A model generated the notes under the pieces. It had not been told where the DNA came from and did not search any database. It saw only the letters and a list, made by a program, of their open reading frames with translations. From assembly GCA_025449735.1 (NCBI GenBank), contig JANWIV010000002.1, positions 186,001 to 250,000 of the forward strand: a DNA stretch of 64,000 nucleotides. The letters run 5' to 3'. Source of the stretch: Candidatus Microgenomates bacterium. GTDB lineage: Bacteria; Patescibacteriota; Microgenomatia; UBA1406; HO2-37-13b. The position numbers and the translations under genes are program-made. Positions 9,153 to 17,393 of the stretch are shown here, one piece after another; position 1 is the stretch's first letter, and each line of letters opens with the position of its first letter.

Positions 9153-10187
9153 ATGAGTCGCAAATTTGATCTCGTACTCCTTCTTCCTATTCTACTATTG
9201 TCTCTTTTAGGTAGTTTGAATATGTTTGGTATCAAGCGAGAACTTTTCTTAAGCCATACTATTTTTTTGCTAGTCGGAGTTATCATCTTTTATCTAATAT
9301 CACATGTTCGAACAGTGGTTATGTATACCCATACCAAATTAATTTATATTTCTTCCTTGCTGTTATTTTTTTTAGTTTTTTTAATTGGCACTCAAGTTCG
9401 TGGTGCTACTCGATGGCTCGATTTATATTTCTTCAGATTCCAACCTTCTGAGCTTTTTAAACCGCTTTTTTTGATTTTAATCAGTCATCAGTTGGCTCAA
9501 AGTGATGAACGTAACCTCAATTGGTTGGTGGCCAATTCAATTTATTTAGGTCTTCCGATTCTATTTATATTGTTACAACCAGACCTCGGAAATGCTTTGC
9601 TTTATATGGCTACTTTCTGGTTACTGCTTTTTTTTACCGGTGTACCGAGAAAATATTTTATGAGCACATTCACAATCGGAATCGTGCTTCTGCCTTTAAT
9701 TGCTCAAGGGTTAAAAGATTATCAGAAGGCTAGACTGTTCAGTTTTATTAACCCAGAGATTGATCCGTTAGGGCTATCATATAATCTTACCCAATCAGCA
9801 ATCAGCATCGGTTCTGGAGGCTTTTTTGGCAAGGGATTAGGGCTCGGGACCCAATCTCGTTTTCAGTTTTTGCCAGAATTTCATACTGACTTTGCTTTTG
9901 CATCATTTGTTGAGCAATTTGGCTTTTTGGGTGGATTGGTAGTTATATCCCTTTTTATGCTGATAATATATCGGTTATTTATCAAATTTAGCCTAGTTAA
10001 AGGAGAACTAAAAAAACGAATCTATTTATTAGGTGTAATAATTTTCTTTTTTATAACCGTATTTGTCAATATCGGGATGAATCTAGGAATTCTTCCGGTA
10101 ACCGGAATTGCCTTACCGTTCATATCCTATGGCGGTTCATCAACCTTATCTATATATATAATGCTAGGAATTGCGAGCGCCTTGTGA
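9153..10187 (+). CDS. rodA: RodA, SEDS-family elongation glycosyltransferase
   Basis: The 344-residue polytopic protein is the second SEDS gene of the window. It shows TRWLDLYFFRFQPSELFK near 88, LLQPDLGNA near 140, and the C-terminal GIALPFISYGGSSTLS. RodA polymerises lateral-wall glycan with PBP2 and suggests a rod-shaped or elongating cell. It starts 10 bases after ileS and runs into rplU with 8 bases between. Assignment as RodA rather than FtsW rests on its location outside the dcw cluster. Confidence 0.9.
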   Translation: MSRKFDLVLLLPILLLSLLGSLNMFGIKRELFLSHTIFLLVGVIIFYLISHVRTVVMYTHTKLIYISSLLLFFLVFLIGTQVRGATRWLDLYFFRFQPSELFKPLFLILISHQLAQSDERNLNWLVANSIYLGLPILFILLQPDLGNALLYMATFWLLLFFTGVPRKYFMSTFTIGIVLLPLIAQGLKDYQKARLFSFINPEIDPLGLSYNLTQSAISIGSGGFFGKGLGLGTQSRFQFLPEFHTDFAFASFVEQFGFLGGLVVISLFMLIIYRLFIKFSLVKGELKKRIYLLGVIIFFFITVFVNIGMNLGILPVTGIALPFISYGGSSTLSIYIMLGIASAL

Positions 10188-10201
10188 TATAATTTGTGAT
10201 T

Positions 10202-10510
10202 ATGAAAATGGCAGTAATTAAAACCGGTGGCAAGCAATATTTGGTTGGCAAAGATAGTGAACTACTTGTTGACAATCTCAATGTTGAAGCTGGCAAAACT
10301 CTAGAGATTGATAAATTAGCAGACATTGACAGTGAAAGTCATGAAGTTAAGCTCGGCACTCCAGTATTGCCTGCTAAGGTGAAAGTGGAAATTATTGAAT
10401 CAATCAAGGGCGATAAGATTCATGTGGCTCGGTTTAAAGCCAAGTCTCGCTATCGAAAAGTACGCGGTTTTCGAGCCCGACTGTCGCGAATTAAGATAGT
10501 TGCTATTTAA
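10202..10510 (+). CDS. rplU: 50S ribosomal protein L21
   Basis: L21 binds 23S rRNA in the large subunit. The protein opens with MKMAVIKTGGKQYLV and ends with the basic FKAKSRYRKVRGFRARLSRI segment typical of the family. Upstream in-frame GTG (10196) and downstream ATG (10208) are alternative starts. TATAAT at 10188-10193 inside the end of rodA would place transcription start at about 10200, supporting the ATG at 10202 on an almost leaderless mRNA. rpmA follows, as in most bacteria. Confidence 0.95.
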   Translation: MKMAVIKTGGKQYLVGKDSELLVDNLNVEAGKTLEIDKLADIDSESHEVKLGTPVLPAKVKVEIIESIKGDKIHVARFKAKSRYRKVRGFRARLSRIKIVAI

Positions 10511-10560
10511 TTTTTGTATAAAATTTTTTAGATTTTCATTTTCAATTTTAATTTAACAAT

Positions 10561-10815
10561 ATGGCACATACAAAATCACAAAAAGCAACCAGAGGTAATA
10601 GAGAATCTAATGCCAAACGCTTGGGTGTGAAAATTTATGGGGGTCAACCAGCGAGCGTTGGCAATGTAATCATTCGTCAACGTGGCAGTGCGGTCAGAGC
10701 CGGAGCTGGAGCTAAAATTGGCCGAGATGACACTATTTTTGCGATGGCAGATGGACTGGTCAAATTTTCAAAAAAAAGAGGTAAAAGATATGTCTCAGTA
10801 GAGACAACTGCCTGA
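10561..10815 (+). CDS. rpmA: 50S ribosomal protein L27
   Basis: The 84-residue protein is L27, which reaches the peptidyl transferase centre through its N-terminus. The start MAHTKSQKATRGNRESNAKRLGV and the later GNVIIRQRG and DDTIFAM segments are diagnostic. No cleavable N-terminal extension of the Firmicutes type is present. It follows rplU after 50 AT-rich bases. Confidence 0.96.
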   Translation: MAHTKSQKATRGNRESNAKRLGVKIYGGQPASVGNVIIRQRGSAVRAGAGAKIGRDDTIFAMADGLVKFSKKRGKRYVSVETTA

Positions 10816-10834
10816 ATTTAATCTTCTATATTCT

Positions 10835-11386
10835 ATGGATGAGTTATTGATCGATACTATCAAGGCCGAAAAAGATGAAATTAAAAAAGCAACCACTATT
10901 GACAATCTTCTTAAGCAAGGCGAAATAAGCGTCAAGGAATTAGCTGAGCAACTCAACAAGTCTTCCTCATATATTTGTAATTTGCGTCGTATTGTCAGCC
11001 TTCCGGAACTCGTCATTGATGGTTATTCTTCAGGGACGATAACGGCCTCGCATTTAAGGATTCTATCTCGTTTGCGAAGTGAAGAGCAAGCAATTATCGC
11101 TTTTGAAAAAATCCTGGAAAACTCATTGAGTACTCAGGAGACTGAAGAGCTGATTCGAGAGATGCTCTTTGCAGTTGAACCTGGTGGGAGTCGTCTGAGC
11201 GCTCTTGATAAAGACACCATTGAGGCCGGATTTAAGATAATTGATCCTGCGGTTAAGGTTACTATTAGTCAAAGTCGAGTACGATCTCGAGTGGTTCTAG
11301 ATCTATATGGCGGTTTTCGCAAAACTTCAACTTTTTTGAAAAAATTAAATGAGCAATCTTCAGATACGACTAAACTTATAAAGTAA
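10835..11386 (+). CDS. ParB-type helix-turn-helix protein lacking the nuclease-like domain
   Basis: The 183-residue protein contains the ParB/KorB HTH region: SVKELAEQLNKSSSYICNLRRIVSLPE, then IDGYSSGTITASHLRILSRL. Full ParB proteins carry an N-terminal CTPase/ParB-N domain before this HTH; here the HTH begins at about residue 25, so that domain is absent. The C-terminal part (residues 110-183) is unassigned. It may bind DNA as a nucleoid or regulatory protein rather than act in partition. It sits 19 bases after rpmA and converges on lepB. Confidence 0.7.
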   Translation: MDELLIDTIKAEKDEIKKATTIDNLLKQGEISVKELAEQLNKSSSYICNLRRIVSLPELVIDGYSSGTITASHLRILSRLRSEEQAIIAFEKILENSLSTQETEELIREMLFAVEPGGSRLSALDKDTIEAGFKIIDPAVKVTISQSRVRSRVVLDLYGGFRKTSTFLKKLNEQSSDTTKLIK

Positions 11387-11393
11387 AATTTTT

Positions 11394-11954
11394 CTAGCTG
11401 GTAAATGGATTTTTGATTGGTCCTACTTTATTTGGTGGGAAATAGCGAAAAAAGACTTTGCCAATAATTGATTGTCGAGGAATAAAACCGAATTCTCGAG
11501 AATCTGATGAACGCTCACGATTATCTCCCATGACGAAATAGCTATTTTCAGGCACTGTCACTATTTGTCCCTCATTGACAAAACTATTGGGGAAAATATC
11601 GGTTTTAGTATTGGCGTAATCTTCATTCAGTGCCTCACCATTGACATGTACTAGACCGGCTTCAATCATAATCTCATCTCCCGGTAAGCCAATAATGCGT
11701 TTGATAAAATCGATATCGGCGTTTTTCGGTGACATGAAAACGATAATATCACCTCTTTGTGGGCTACCGATTCGATAAGAGATTTTACTGGTGAGAATAT
11801 ACTCTCCATTGTGAAAAGTTTTGTCCATTGAGGCACCGCGTACCTGATGAGGTTGAAGCAAGAATAGATAAACGACTATAAAAATAGAGCCGACAAAAGC
11901 CACCGTCTCCAAAATATCCATGAAGAAATTAACAAAGCGTTTGAAAAGATCCAT
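11394..11954 (-). CDS. lepB: Signal peptidase I
   Basis: This S26 membrane protease of 186 residues cleaves secretory signal peptides. From the ATG at 11954 there is a membrane segment at about residues 14-33, the catalytic serine in VRGASMDKTF (S42), the catalytic lysine in FIKRIIGLPGD (K85), and the MGDNRERSSDSREFGFIP box. A longer frame to 12029 exists, but the 25 extra residues are not family-like. The gene converges on the ParB-like gene with 7 bases between stops. Confidence 0.93.
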   Translation of the reverse strand: MDLFKRFVNFFMDILETVAFVGSIFIVVYLFLLQPHQVRGASMDKTFHNGEYILTSKISYRIGSPQRGDIIVFMSPKNADIDFIKRIIGLPGDEIMIEAGLVHVNGEALNEDYANTKTDIFPNSFVNEGQIVTVPENSYFVMGDNRERSSDSREFGFIPRQSIIGKVFFRYFPPNKVGPIKNPFTS

Positions 11955-12034
11955 GGCAATAATTGTATGAAACTGATTCAAAAAATACAATGGTGATATA
12001 ATAGATTTGACAAGGACGGTTAGCTTCACGATGT

Positions 12035-12085
12035 CCCTTGAGGGAATCGGGATTCCGACTTCCGAAACGGAACGTCGGAACAGAT
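12035..12085. repeat. TTCCGAC/GTCGGAA hairpin repeat beside the tRNA-Val cluster
   Basis: TTCCGAC followed by TTCCG, a short AAA loop, CGGAA and GTCGGAA folds into a near-perfect hairpin. Similar hairpins occur at 15357-15420 and 38110-38155, each next to a tRNA gene, so this looks like a dispersed element. Confidence 0.55.
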
Positions 12086-12119
12086 TGATTATGACGTTTA
12101 CACCTACCCGACTTGCTTA

Positions 12120-12153
12120 GCATCCGTAGCTCAGTGGTATAGCGTTTCGTTCA
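12120..12153 (+). pseudogene. 5' half of a split tRNA-Val-like sequence
   Basis: The sequence folds as an acceptor 5' strand GCATCCG, a D arm (GCTC AGTGGTA TAGC) and the 5' anticodon strand TTTCG followed by TTCACA, which gives a CAC anticodon. The expected 3' anticodon strand does not follow. It reappears at 12261 beyond a complete tRNA-Val gene. See the 3' half entry and the finding on a nested tRNA. Confidence 0.5.
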
Positions 12154-12168
12154 CACCCACCTGCCAAA

Positions 12169-12240
12169 GCGCGTATAGCTCAGTGGTAGAGCGCTGCATT
12201 CACATTGCAGATGTCCGTGGTTCGAATCCACGTACGCGCA
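12169..12240 (+). tRNA. tRNA-Val (anticodon CAC)
   Basis: A complete 72-base cloverleaf with perfect stems: acceptor GCGCGTA/TACGCGC, D stem GCTC/GAGC, anticodon stem CTGCA/TGCAG around the loop TTCACAT, T stem CGTGG/CCACG around TTCGAAT, and discriminator A. CCA is not encoded. It lies between the two halves of another Val-like tRNA. Confidence 0.93.
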
Positions 12241-12259
12241 CAGCAGTGCGACGGGCAGG

Positions 12260-12296
12260 TCGGAGAGGTCAGAGGTTCGATACCTCTCGGGTCCAC
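12260..12296 (+). pseudogene. 3' half of a split tRNA-Val-like sequence
   Basis: CGGAG can pair with TTTCG of the upstream half (two G-U pairs), followed by an AGGTC variable loop, T arm AGAGG/CCTCT around TTCGATA, and CGGGTCC, which pairs with the upstream GCATCCG except for one C-C clash. Discriminator A follows. A more decayed copy of the first part (GGGTCGGAGAGATC) is at 12309-12322. Confidence 0.5.
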
Positions 12297-12436
12297 AATC
12301 TAGCAGGCGGGTCGGAGAGATCGATGGTTTCCGCATAGCGGGACTAATTCTGATTGAATCGGGATTGAGGAACCCAACCTTGACCACGTTAGTCAAGTAG
12401 ATTGCTAGCGCAAATTTTGGGCGACTGTTTGATATT
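12297..12436. other. Gene-free stretch with a decayed tRNA-like copy
   Basis: The first 30 bases hold a degenerate repeat of the preceding tRNA 3' half. The rest, up to the M20 peptidase stop, shows no open frame with family character, no tRNA and no clear terminator. Confidence 0.4.
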
Positions 12437-13771
12437 CTAAACTTCGGAAAATAGCTTGGTTAAAGCCTCAATCCCGCGGAAAAACATCACCTCATCGATA
12501 TTTTCATTAGGTGAGTGGAGATTACTGTCGGGCATTGAGAATCCAGTGACAATAACCGGTTTGCCAAAGATTCGTTGCAGTATTTCTGCCGCCGGAATCG
12601 AACCTCCGGAGCGATTGTAAAGAGTCTCGTTGCCAAAAACATTTGAAAAAATCTGAGCCGTATGCTTAATATATTCGTTATCAAGCTCGCAATAAAAGGG
12701 GTCAATGGCTTCATTTGAAATGAGTGTAAATTCAACACCTTTGGGAATAATACTTTTGATATATTTCAAAACTCGCTTTTGAATTATATTAGAGTCTTGA
12801 TTTTCAACTAGTCGGCAAGTAAATTTAATGGTCGCCGTACTAGGAATTATAGTTTTAACTCCTTGCCCCAAGTAGCCACTATACATGCCATTGATGTCCA
12901 GTGAGGGATAAATTTTAGAAACAAGAGATTGACTAATACCATCAATGGAGACAATACTCATGGCGCTTGATTCCTTGATCTCCTCCTCGATACTTCGATC
13001 AACTTTTGCAAGAAGGTTTTTTTCATCTTTCGGAATCTTTCTTACTTCATCATAAAAATTTGGAATGAGCACTCGGTTGTCTTCTGGATTTTTAAGTTTT
13101 GAGGCGATACTAGCAATGATATGTGCTGGGTTAAGGACCTTGTTGCCATAGCTTCCTGAGTGCAGATCACGCTTTGCCGTTTTTATCGTTAGCTCAAATG
13201 AAACTAAGCCTCGCAATCCATAAAAAATACAGGGGACATTTTTTTTAAACAGTCCGGAATCGAGAATATAAAAAGCATCGACCGATGACAACTGTTTTTT
13301 GACTTGATTGATGTATGACTCGAAGTTAACACTACCAATTTCTTCTTCCCCTTCAAGAATAAGTATGACATTACAGTTTAAAGTACCTGCTTTAATGCAT
13401 TCTGATAAGGCAACATAGGTTTGAATTATGCTCGCTTTGTCATCAGCGATTCCTCGAGCCAGCAACTTGCCATTTCTTGAGGTTAATTTAAAGGGAGGAC
13501 TTTTCCATTCACTGACTGGATCCTCAGGCTGGACATCATAATGGGCATAAATTGCAATGGTTTTTTTGTTTTCTTTTTTTTGATAGACAGCGAGTATTAA
13601 TGGATGAGCCTGGGATCGATTCAAAATCTTAACGTCAAATCCAATCGACATAAATAATTCTTGGAGATGTTTTGCCGTGAGTTTGACATTATCTGCTCGG
13701 GCCTCATCGGTTGAAACGGACTCAAATTGGATCAGTTTGGTAAGTTGGCTTAGAATTAAATTTCGTTTCAT
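12437..13771 (-). CDS. M20-family metallopeptidase (dipeptidase/ArgE-like)
   Basis: The 444-residue zinc peptidase matches the M20 family of di- and aminoacylpeptidases. The metal site residues are in YAHYDVQPEDP (about residue 80), RGIADDKA (about 110, bridging Asp), EGEEEIGS (about 145, catalytic and metal Glu), DSGLF (about 175) and a late HSPNE segment (about 420). A dimerisation domain interrupts the catalytic domain between about 185 and 300. No signal peptide is visible, so it is probably cytoplasmic and recycles imported peptides. The ATG at 13771 is preferred over 13801. Confidence 0.9.
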   Translation of the reverse strand: MKRNLILSQLTKLIQFESVSTDEARADNVKLTAKHLQELFMSIGFDVKILNRSQAHPLILAVYQKKENKKTIAIYAHYDVQPEDPVSEWKSPPFKLTSRNGKLLARGIADDKASIIQTYVALSECIKAGTLNCNVILILEGEEEIGSVNFESYINQVKKQLSSVDAFYILDSGLFKKNVPCIFYGLRGLVSFELTIKTAKRDLHSGSYGNKVLNPAHIIASIASKLKNPEDNRVLIPNFYDEVRKIPKDEKNLLAKVDRSIEEEIKESSAMSIVSIDGISQSLVSKIYPSLDINGMYSGYLGQGVKTIIPSTATIKFTCRLVENQDSNIIQKRVLKYIKSIIPKGVEFTLISNEAIDPFYCELDNEYIKHTAQIFSNVFGNETLYNRSGGSIPAAEILQRIFGKPVIVTGFSMPDSNLHSPNENIDEVMFFRGIEALTKLFSEV

Positions 13772-13836
13772 AGCATTAGTATAGCACAAATGGCATATCA
13801 AGTAAAAAACCTTATTCTAATATAGTAAAATAATCT

Positions 13837-14586
13837 ATGCTATCAGCAATCGTATTGTCCAAAAATTCTAGTCATGATATTACTCGAACTCTCAAATCAC
13901 TTGCCTTTTGTGATGAGATCATCGTGATCGATGATTTTTCCGATGATAATACAGTTGAGCTTTCAGAAAAAATAGGTGCTAAAGTTTATCGTCATCGACT
14001 CGACAGTTTTGCTGAGGCTCGTAATTTTGGGATGACAAAAGCTCAGAATGAGTGGAATTTATTTATTGATGATGACGAGGTGGTCGAGAATGATCTGGGT
14101 GATGAGATCCTGAAACAAGTTCAGGATGACACTAAAGGATACAACGGTTACTTTATCAAGAGGGCTGAATTTTGGCACGATAAAGAGCTTGATTATGGAG
14201 AAGTGTGGAAAGCAAGACGTAAGGGTTTGATAAGATTGGTAAAGTCGGGATCAGGTAAATGGGAGGGGCGGGTCCATGAGAGATTTATCACTGATGGCTC
14301 AATTGGGAGACTTAATAATTTTCTGCATCACTATCCGCACCCAGACGTAGAATCTTTTTTGCGACATATTAATAAATATAGCACGATGCGTAGTGAAGAG
14401 CTGGAAGCCAAGGAGGCTGGAATCAATATTTTAACGGTGTTTTTTTACCCATTGTTAAAATTCTTTTATAGTTATATTATCCTATTAGGATTTCTTGACG
14501 GAAGCGCCGGATTTATTTATTCCTTCATGATGAGTTTTCATAGCTTTTTAACACGAGGTAAACTTATGGTTCGTAGATTATCGTAA
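13837..14586 (+). CDS. GT2 glycosyltransferase, WaaE/KdtX-like
   Basis: The 249-residue protein has the GT-A nucleotide-sugar fold: MLSAIVLSKNSSHDITRTLKSLAF, VIDDFSDDNT near 30 and FIDDDEVV as the metal-binding DxD-like motif near 78. The later GKWEGRVHERF segment resembles the WaaE-type LPS core beta-glucosyltransferases. A hydrophobic stretch at about 200-235 suggests membrane association. TATAGT at 13821-13826 gives a very short leader. Its last 23 bases overlap the convergent Ig-like gene. Confidence 0.85.
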   Translation: MLSAIVLSKNSSHDITRTLKSLAFCDEIIVIDDFSDDNTVELSEKIGAKVYRHRLDSFAEARNFGMTKAQNEWNLFIDDDEVVENDLGDEILKQVQDDTKGYNGYFIKRAEFWHDKELDYGEVWKARRKGLIRLVKSGSGKWEGRVHERFITDGSIGRLNNFLHHYPHPDVESFLRHINKYSTMRSEELEAKEAGINILTVFFYPLLKFFYSYIILLGFLDGSAGFIYSFMMSFHSFLTRGKLMVRRLS

Positions 14587-15256
14587 GCACGGCTTCTTTT
14601 GTATTGCCAGCGATATCTGTAGCAATAACTCTTATTTTGTTTTCACCAGTGTTTAGACTAATCTCTTGGGAAAAACCACCACTACCATTGATTACCGTTG
14701 GCACTCCATTGACGGTGACAGTCGTATCTGCGCTCACTGAGCCCTTGACGGTAATACTAGATTGAGCGACGATTTGATTGTCAACTGGAGATTCAATCGA
14801 AAGGATTGGACCCTCTTTAATTAGTATTACGGTGTAGGTTGTAGAGCGCTTGGATTCTCCAGTTTTTGGATTTTGTGCCTCAACATATATTGAGTTTTCA
14901 GTTCTTGTCAATGAGAGCTTAGTTTGAAAAGTACCATTTTCGGAGAGGAGTTTCCTTTTCTGGACATTATTGACATAGACATATATTGTGGCATTATCAG
15001 GAGCGGTCCCTGTGATTTTAATAGCGGCAGAGCTCGTGGCATCGGGAATATCGATAATATCAGGAGGAGCGAAAAAATCGCCAGTGGAAATATTAGGAGA
15101 ATCGTCTCGCTCACCAATAGCGATATCGGTTACAATCTGAATTGCGCTTACTAGCAGCCTTATCCCAATAGTTGCCAGGAAAGTACCCGCAATCAACAGT
15201 AGGACTAAATATGATAGCCAGCTTTTTCGTTTTCGATTTCGATACATATTTTTCAT
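14564..15256 (-). CDS. Membrane-anchored protein with bacterial Ig-like domains
   Basis: About 230 residues long. A basic N-terminus (KNMYRNRKRKS) precedes one membrane helix (about residues 12-35), then a short linker and two Ig-like beta domains (about 55-135 and 140-230). These are rich in the TVKGSVSADTTVTVNGVP and NKIRVIATDIAGN patterns of glucodextranase-B/Big-type repeats. It is probably displayed on the outer face of the membrane. The longer frame to 15268 begins in the tRNA-Thr gene; the ATG at 15256 avoids this. Confidence 0.75.
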   Translation of the reverse strand: MKNMYRNRKRKSWLSYLVLLLIAGTFLATIGIRLLVSAIQIVTDIAIGERDDSPNISTGDFFAPPDIIDIPDATSSAAIKITGTAPDNATIYVYVNNVQKRKLLSENGTFQTKLSLTRTENSIYVEAQNPKTGESKRSTTYTVILIKEGPILSIESPVDNQIVAQSSITVKGSVSADTTVTVNGVPTVINGSGGFSQEISLNTGENKIRVIATDIAGNTKEAVLTIIYEP

Positions 15257-15262
15257 ATTAAG

Positions 15263-15335
15263 AGCCAACGGTGGGAGTCGAACCCACGACCTCTGCTTTA
15301 CGAAAGCATTGCTCTACCAGCTGAGCTACGTTGGC
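15263..15335 (-). tRNA. tRNA-Thr (anticodon CGT)
   Basis: On the minus strand GCCAACG/CGTTGGC forms the acceptor, GCTC/GAGC the D stem, and the loop TTCGTAA carries CGT. The T arm is GTGGG/CCCAC around TTCGACT. The first anticodon-stem pair is a mismatch. The gene ends only 7 bases before the ATG of the downstream Ig-like protein. Confidence 0.9.
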
Positions 15336-15356
15336 ATTTCAAATTAACTATGCCGA

Positions 15357-15420
15357 CGATCCTGTCGACATTCCGAGATTCCGACTGAAACGTCGAGACA
15401 TCGGAAAGCTAAGTCGGCAA
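15357..15420. repeat. Inverted-repeat element with GCCGAC/GTCGGC ends
   Basis: The stretch is bounded by GCCGAC and GTCGGC and contains smaller GTCGAC and TTCCGA/TCGGAA arms, so it can fold as a branched hairpin. It is the second copy of the element seen at 12035 and 38110, again beside a tRNA gene. Confidence 0.5.
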
Positions 15421-15502
15421 CGATACCATGCTTTCTTACATTATATTGTATCAAAAGGCGCTTGATTTATCCTAAGCGCTTAATGTATTATAAATTAAAG
15501 TT

Positions 15503-16021
15503 ATGTTACAGCTTAACCCCAAACACCCAATTCTACCTGAGGATGAGAAAAAGATAAAAAGTTTGAAGGCACGAGCTAATTTATCCCGCACGCTAGCAGA
15601 AAAAGCCGCCGATCGATTAATCCTAACTTTTGGAACCTCGAGATCTTTTTTACTCCACGTAATCGGATTTATCACTTGGATGACGATAAACTCTGGATTG
15701 ATCCCAAATCTGCCAGTGTTTGATCACTACCCATTTAATTTTATGACCACAATCGTATCTCTTGAGGCGATTGCACTCGCCATATTTGTGCTTATTTCTC
15801 AAAACAGGCAAACTGATATTGCTGACTTGCGAGAAGAAATTGATCTACAAATCAATGTGCAATCTGAAGCAGAAATTACCAAGATTCTTAAAATGGTAGG
15901 TGATATTCAAGAACACCTAGGAATTAAAAAGGATGTCGACAAGGAGCTCCGTTCCATGGAGCGTAAGCTTAATCCGGAGCGAATTAAACAAGAATTGGAG
16001 CGAGAAATTGAAGCTGACTAA
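15503..16021 (+). CDS. DUF1003 family membrane protein
   Basis: The 172-residue protein matches DUF1003: RANLSRTLAEKAADRLILTFGTSRSFLLH, a first membrane helix with FITWMTINSG, the FDHYPFNFMTTIVSLEAI segment, a second helix, and SQNRQTDIADLREEIDLQINVQSEAEI leading to a cytoplasmic coiled coil. Function is unknown in the family. It is followed by a small membrane protein gene with a strong ribosome binding site. Confidence 0.85.
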   Translation: MLQLNPKHPILPEDEKKIKSLKARANLSRTLAEKAADRLILTFGTSRSFLLHVIGFITWMTINSGLIPNLPVFDHYPFNFMTTIVSLEAIALAIFVLISQNRQTDIADLREEIDLQINVQSEAEITKILKMVGDIQEHLGIKKDVDKELRSMERKLNPERIKQELEREIEAD

Positions 16022-16079
16022 TTCTAGATATCTTTGTTCATTATAAATTTGCAAATAGTTTCTAAAGGAGGTGAAAATT

Positions 16080-16481
16080 ATGAGTTGGATAAAAGGACTT
16101 ATTTCATTTACCATCGCTAACGTGATTATTTTTTTTGTGGCAAATTGGTTAAACACGGGATATGTGGTATTTGGCAATGTTTTTGCATCACCGATGCAAG
16201 CAATTTTGACCGCGGCATTTGGCTTGGCACTCGTGACTACCTTGGTTGACCCAATCGGGAAATATTTAAAGGTCGAGGCTGAAGATAATATTTGGTTTTT
16301 GATTTATTTGTTAGTTAATGTATTAACCATATATCTATTTGCCCGTACAGATTTATCAGAGACAGTCGGCATGGGAATTGGCGCTTTTTGGGTTGCTATT
16401 GTTCTTGGAGTCGCGGTTAATGCTGGGCAATATTTTTCCTGGAGGTTAATTGGAGGTGAGATGAAAACAAAGAAAGCTTAA
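16080..16481 (+). CDS. Small four-helix membrane protein of unknown function
   Basis: The 133-residue protein has about four hydrophobic helices separated by short loops and a basic C-terminus (GGEMKTKKA). AAAGGAGGTG ends 6 bases before the ATG at 16080, an unusually strong Shine-Dalgarno for this window that decides the start over the GTG at 16071. It could be a small integral envelope or holin-like protein, but I recognise no family with confidence. Its stop overlaps the convergent nuclease gene by 4 bases. Confidence 0.7.
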   Translation: MSWIKGLISFTIANVIIFFVANWLNTGYVVFGNVFASPMQAILTAAFGLALVTTLVDPIGKYLKVEAEDNIWFLIYLLVNVLTIYLFARTDLSETVGMGIGAFWVAIVLGVAVNAGQYFSWRLIGGEMKTKKA

Positions 16482-17338
16482 AGAATTTCTGATTGCTCTT
16501 TCTCCTCGTGAGGCAGTGAGAGCATATATTCATCAGCCCCATATTCATCGTGGCCAACAAAAGTGGCTTTGCCGCTAATGATTTGCTCCATTTCGGAGCA
16601 TCGGTGACAGGTGCCTTTGTGACAGCGAAATCTGGAAAGAGATCGAGCTAGCTTGATTTCTTTGCCAATACTTAATATTTTTTTATTAGCGGATTTCCGA
16701 TTAGGAATTTTTTGCTCAGTTAAATCGTCGTTTTTATTTAGATACCAATAGCTCACTTTTGAAACCGGTCGACTTTGGCAGTTCTCGGTAAGTAATAGGT
16801 AAATCGGCAGTTGTAGCGATTCTTCCTTTTCTTCTTTATTGCCGGTTTTAAAATCTATAATATGTAGACTATCGGTTTCGCTTAAATACTCTAGCCAGTC
16901 AATTTTGCCACAGAGGATGATATTATCTTCTTCCGAAAGCCAGAAGTAGGGTAGGTCTTGTTTAATTTTCACTGCTAGGTTTTTTAGAGGGCCAGGATGT
17001 CTAGCCAGTCTTTCTATCATTTTCATCCCCTTTAGTCTGTAATCCGCCTCCTCTTTTTTATTAACAAAGCCTCCGCCAATGCCGGTTATTTTTTGCCAGA
17101 CCTCATCGTAGCGATCAAATAATGAATATGTGAGGCGCCGATCAACGGGGATTTTAGACAAACTTTCAATGACTTCGTGTACTGCTTTGCCAAGCGATAA
17201 GGGTGGAGATATTAGCTTGATTTTATTGCCGGTTTTTGGATCCCGATAGACATGTTTATAAAAATAAGCTTGAGGGCAATCAAGAAAATCACGGATTGAG
17301 GTGTGAGAAATCCAGGTAGCAGTATATTTATCCGGCAT
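16478..17338 (-). CDS. PD-(D/E)XK nuclease, RecB/Cas4-like, with probable Fe-S cluster
   Basis: The 286-residue protein has the RecB-family nuclease core: LGKAVHEVIES near 50, GKIDWLEY near 143, HIIDFKTGNKEE near 157 and LQLPIYLLLTEN near 173. These supply the His, Asp and D-x-K residues of a Mg-dependent nuclease. One cysteine in DFLDCPQAYFYK (about residue 20) and three in a C-terminal CHKGTCHRC cluster match the iron-staple arrangement of Cas4 and AddB. No CRISPR array or RecB helicase is in the window, so it probably acts in DNA repair. Confidence 0.85.
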   Translation of the reverse strand: MPDKYTATWISHTSIRDFLDCPQAYFYKHVYRDPKTGNKIKLISPPLSLGKAVHEVIESLSKIPVDRRLTYSLFDRYDEVWQKITGIGGGFVNKKEEADYRLKGMKMIERLARHPGPLKNLAVKIKQDLPYFWLSEEDNIILCGKIDWLEYLSETDSLHIIDFKTGNKEEKEESLQLPIYLLLTENCQSRPVSKVSYWYLNKNDDLTEQKIPNRKSANKKILSIGKEIKLARSLSRFRCHKGTCHRCSEMEQIISGKATFVGHDEYGADEYMLSLPHEEKEQSEIL

Positions 17339-17393
17339 AAAGATATTCTACCATGTGTTGACAGCAAGAGACTCCCATGATAGGATTTGAGTC

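Noticed and set aside
12151-12396. Minus-strand open frame of 81 residues over the tRNA-Val region
   Set aside because: The predicted peptide (DSNHGHLQCECSALPLSYTRF type) is the usual translation of tRNA genes in reverse; the RNA genes explain the region.
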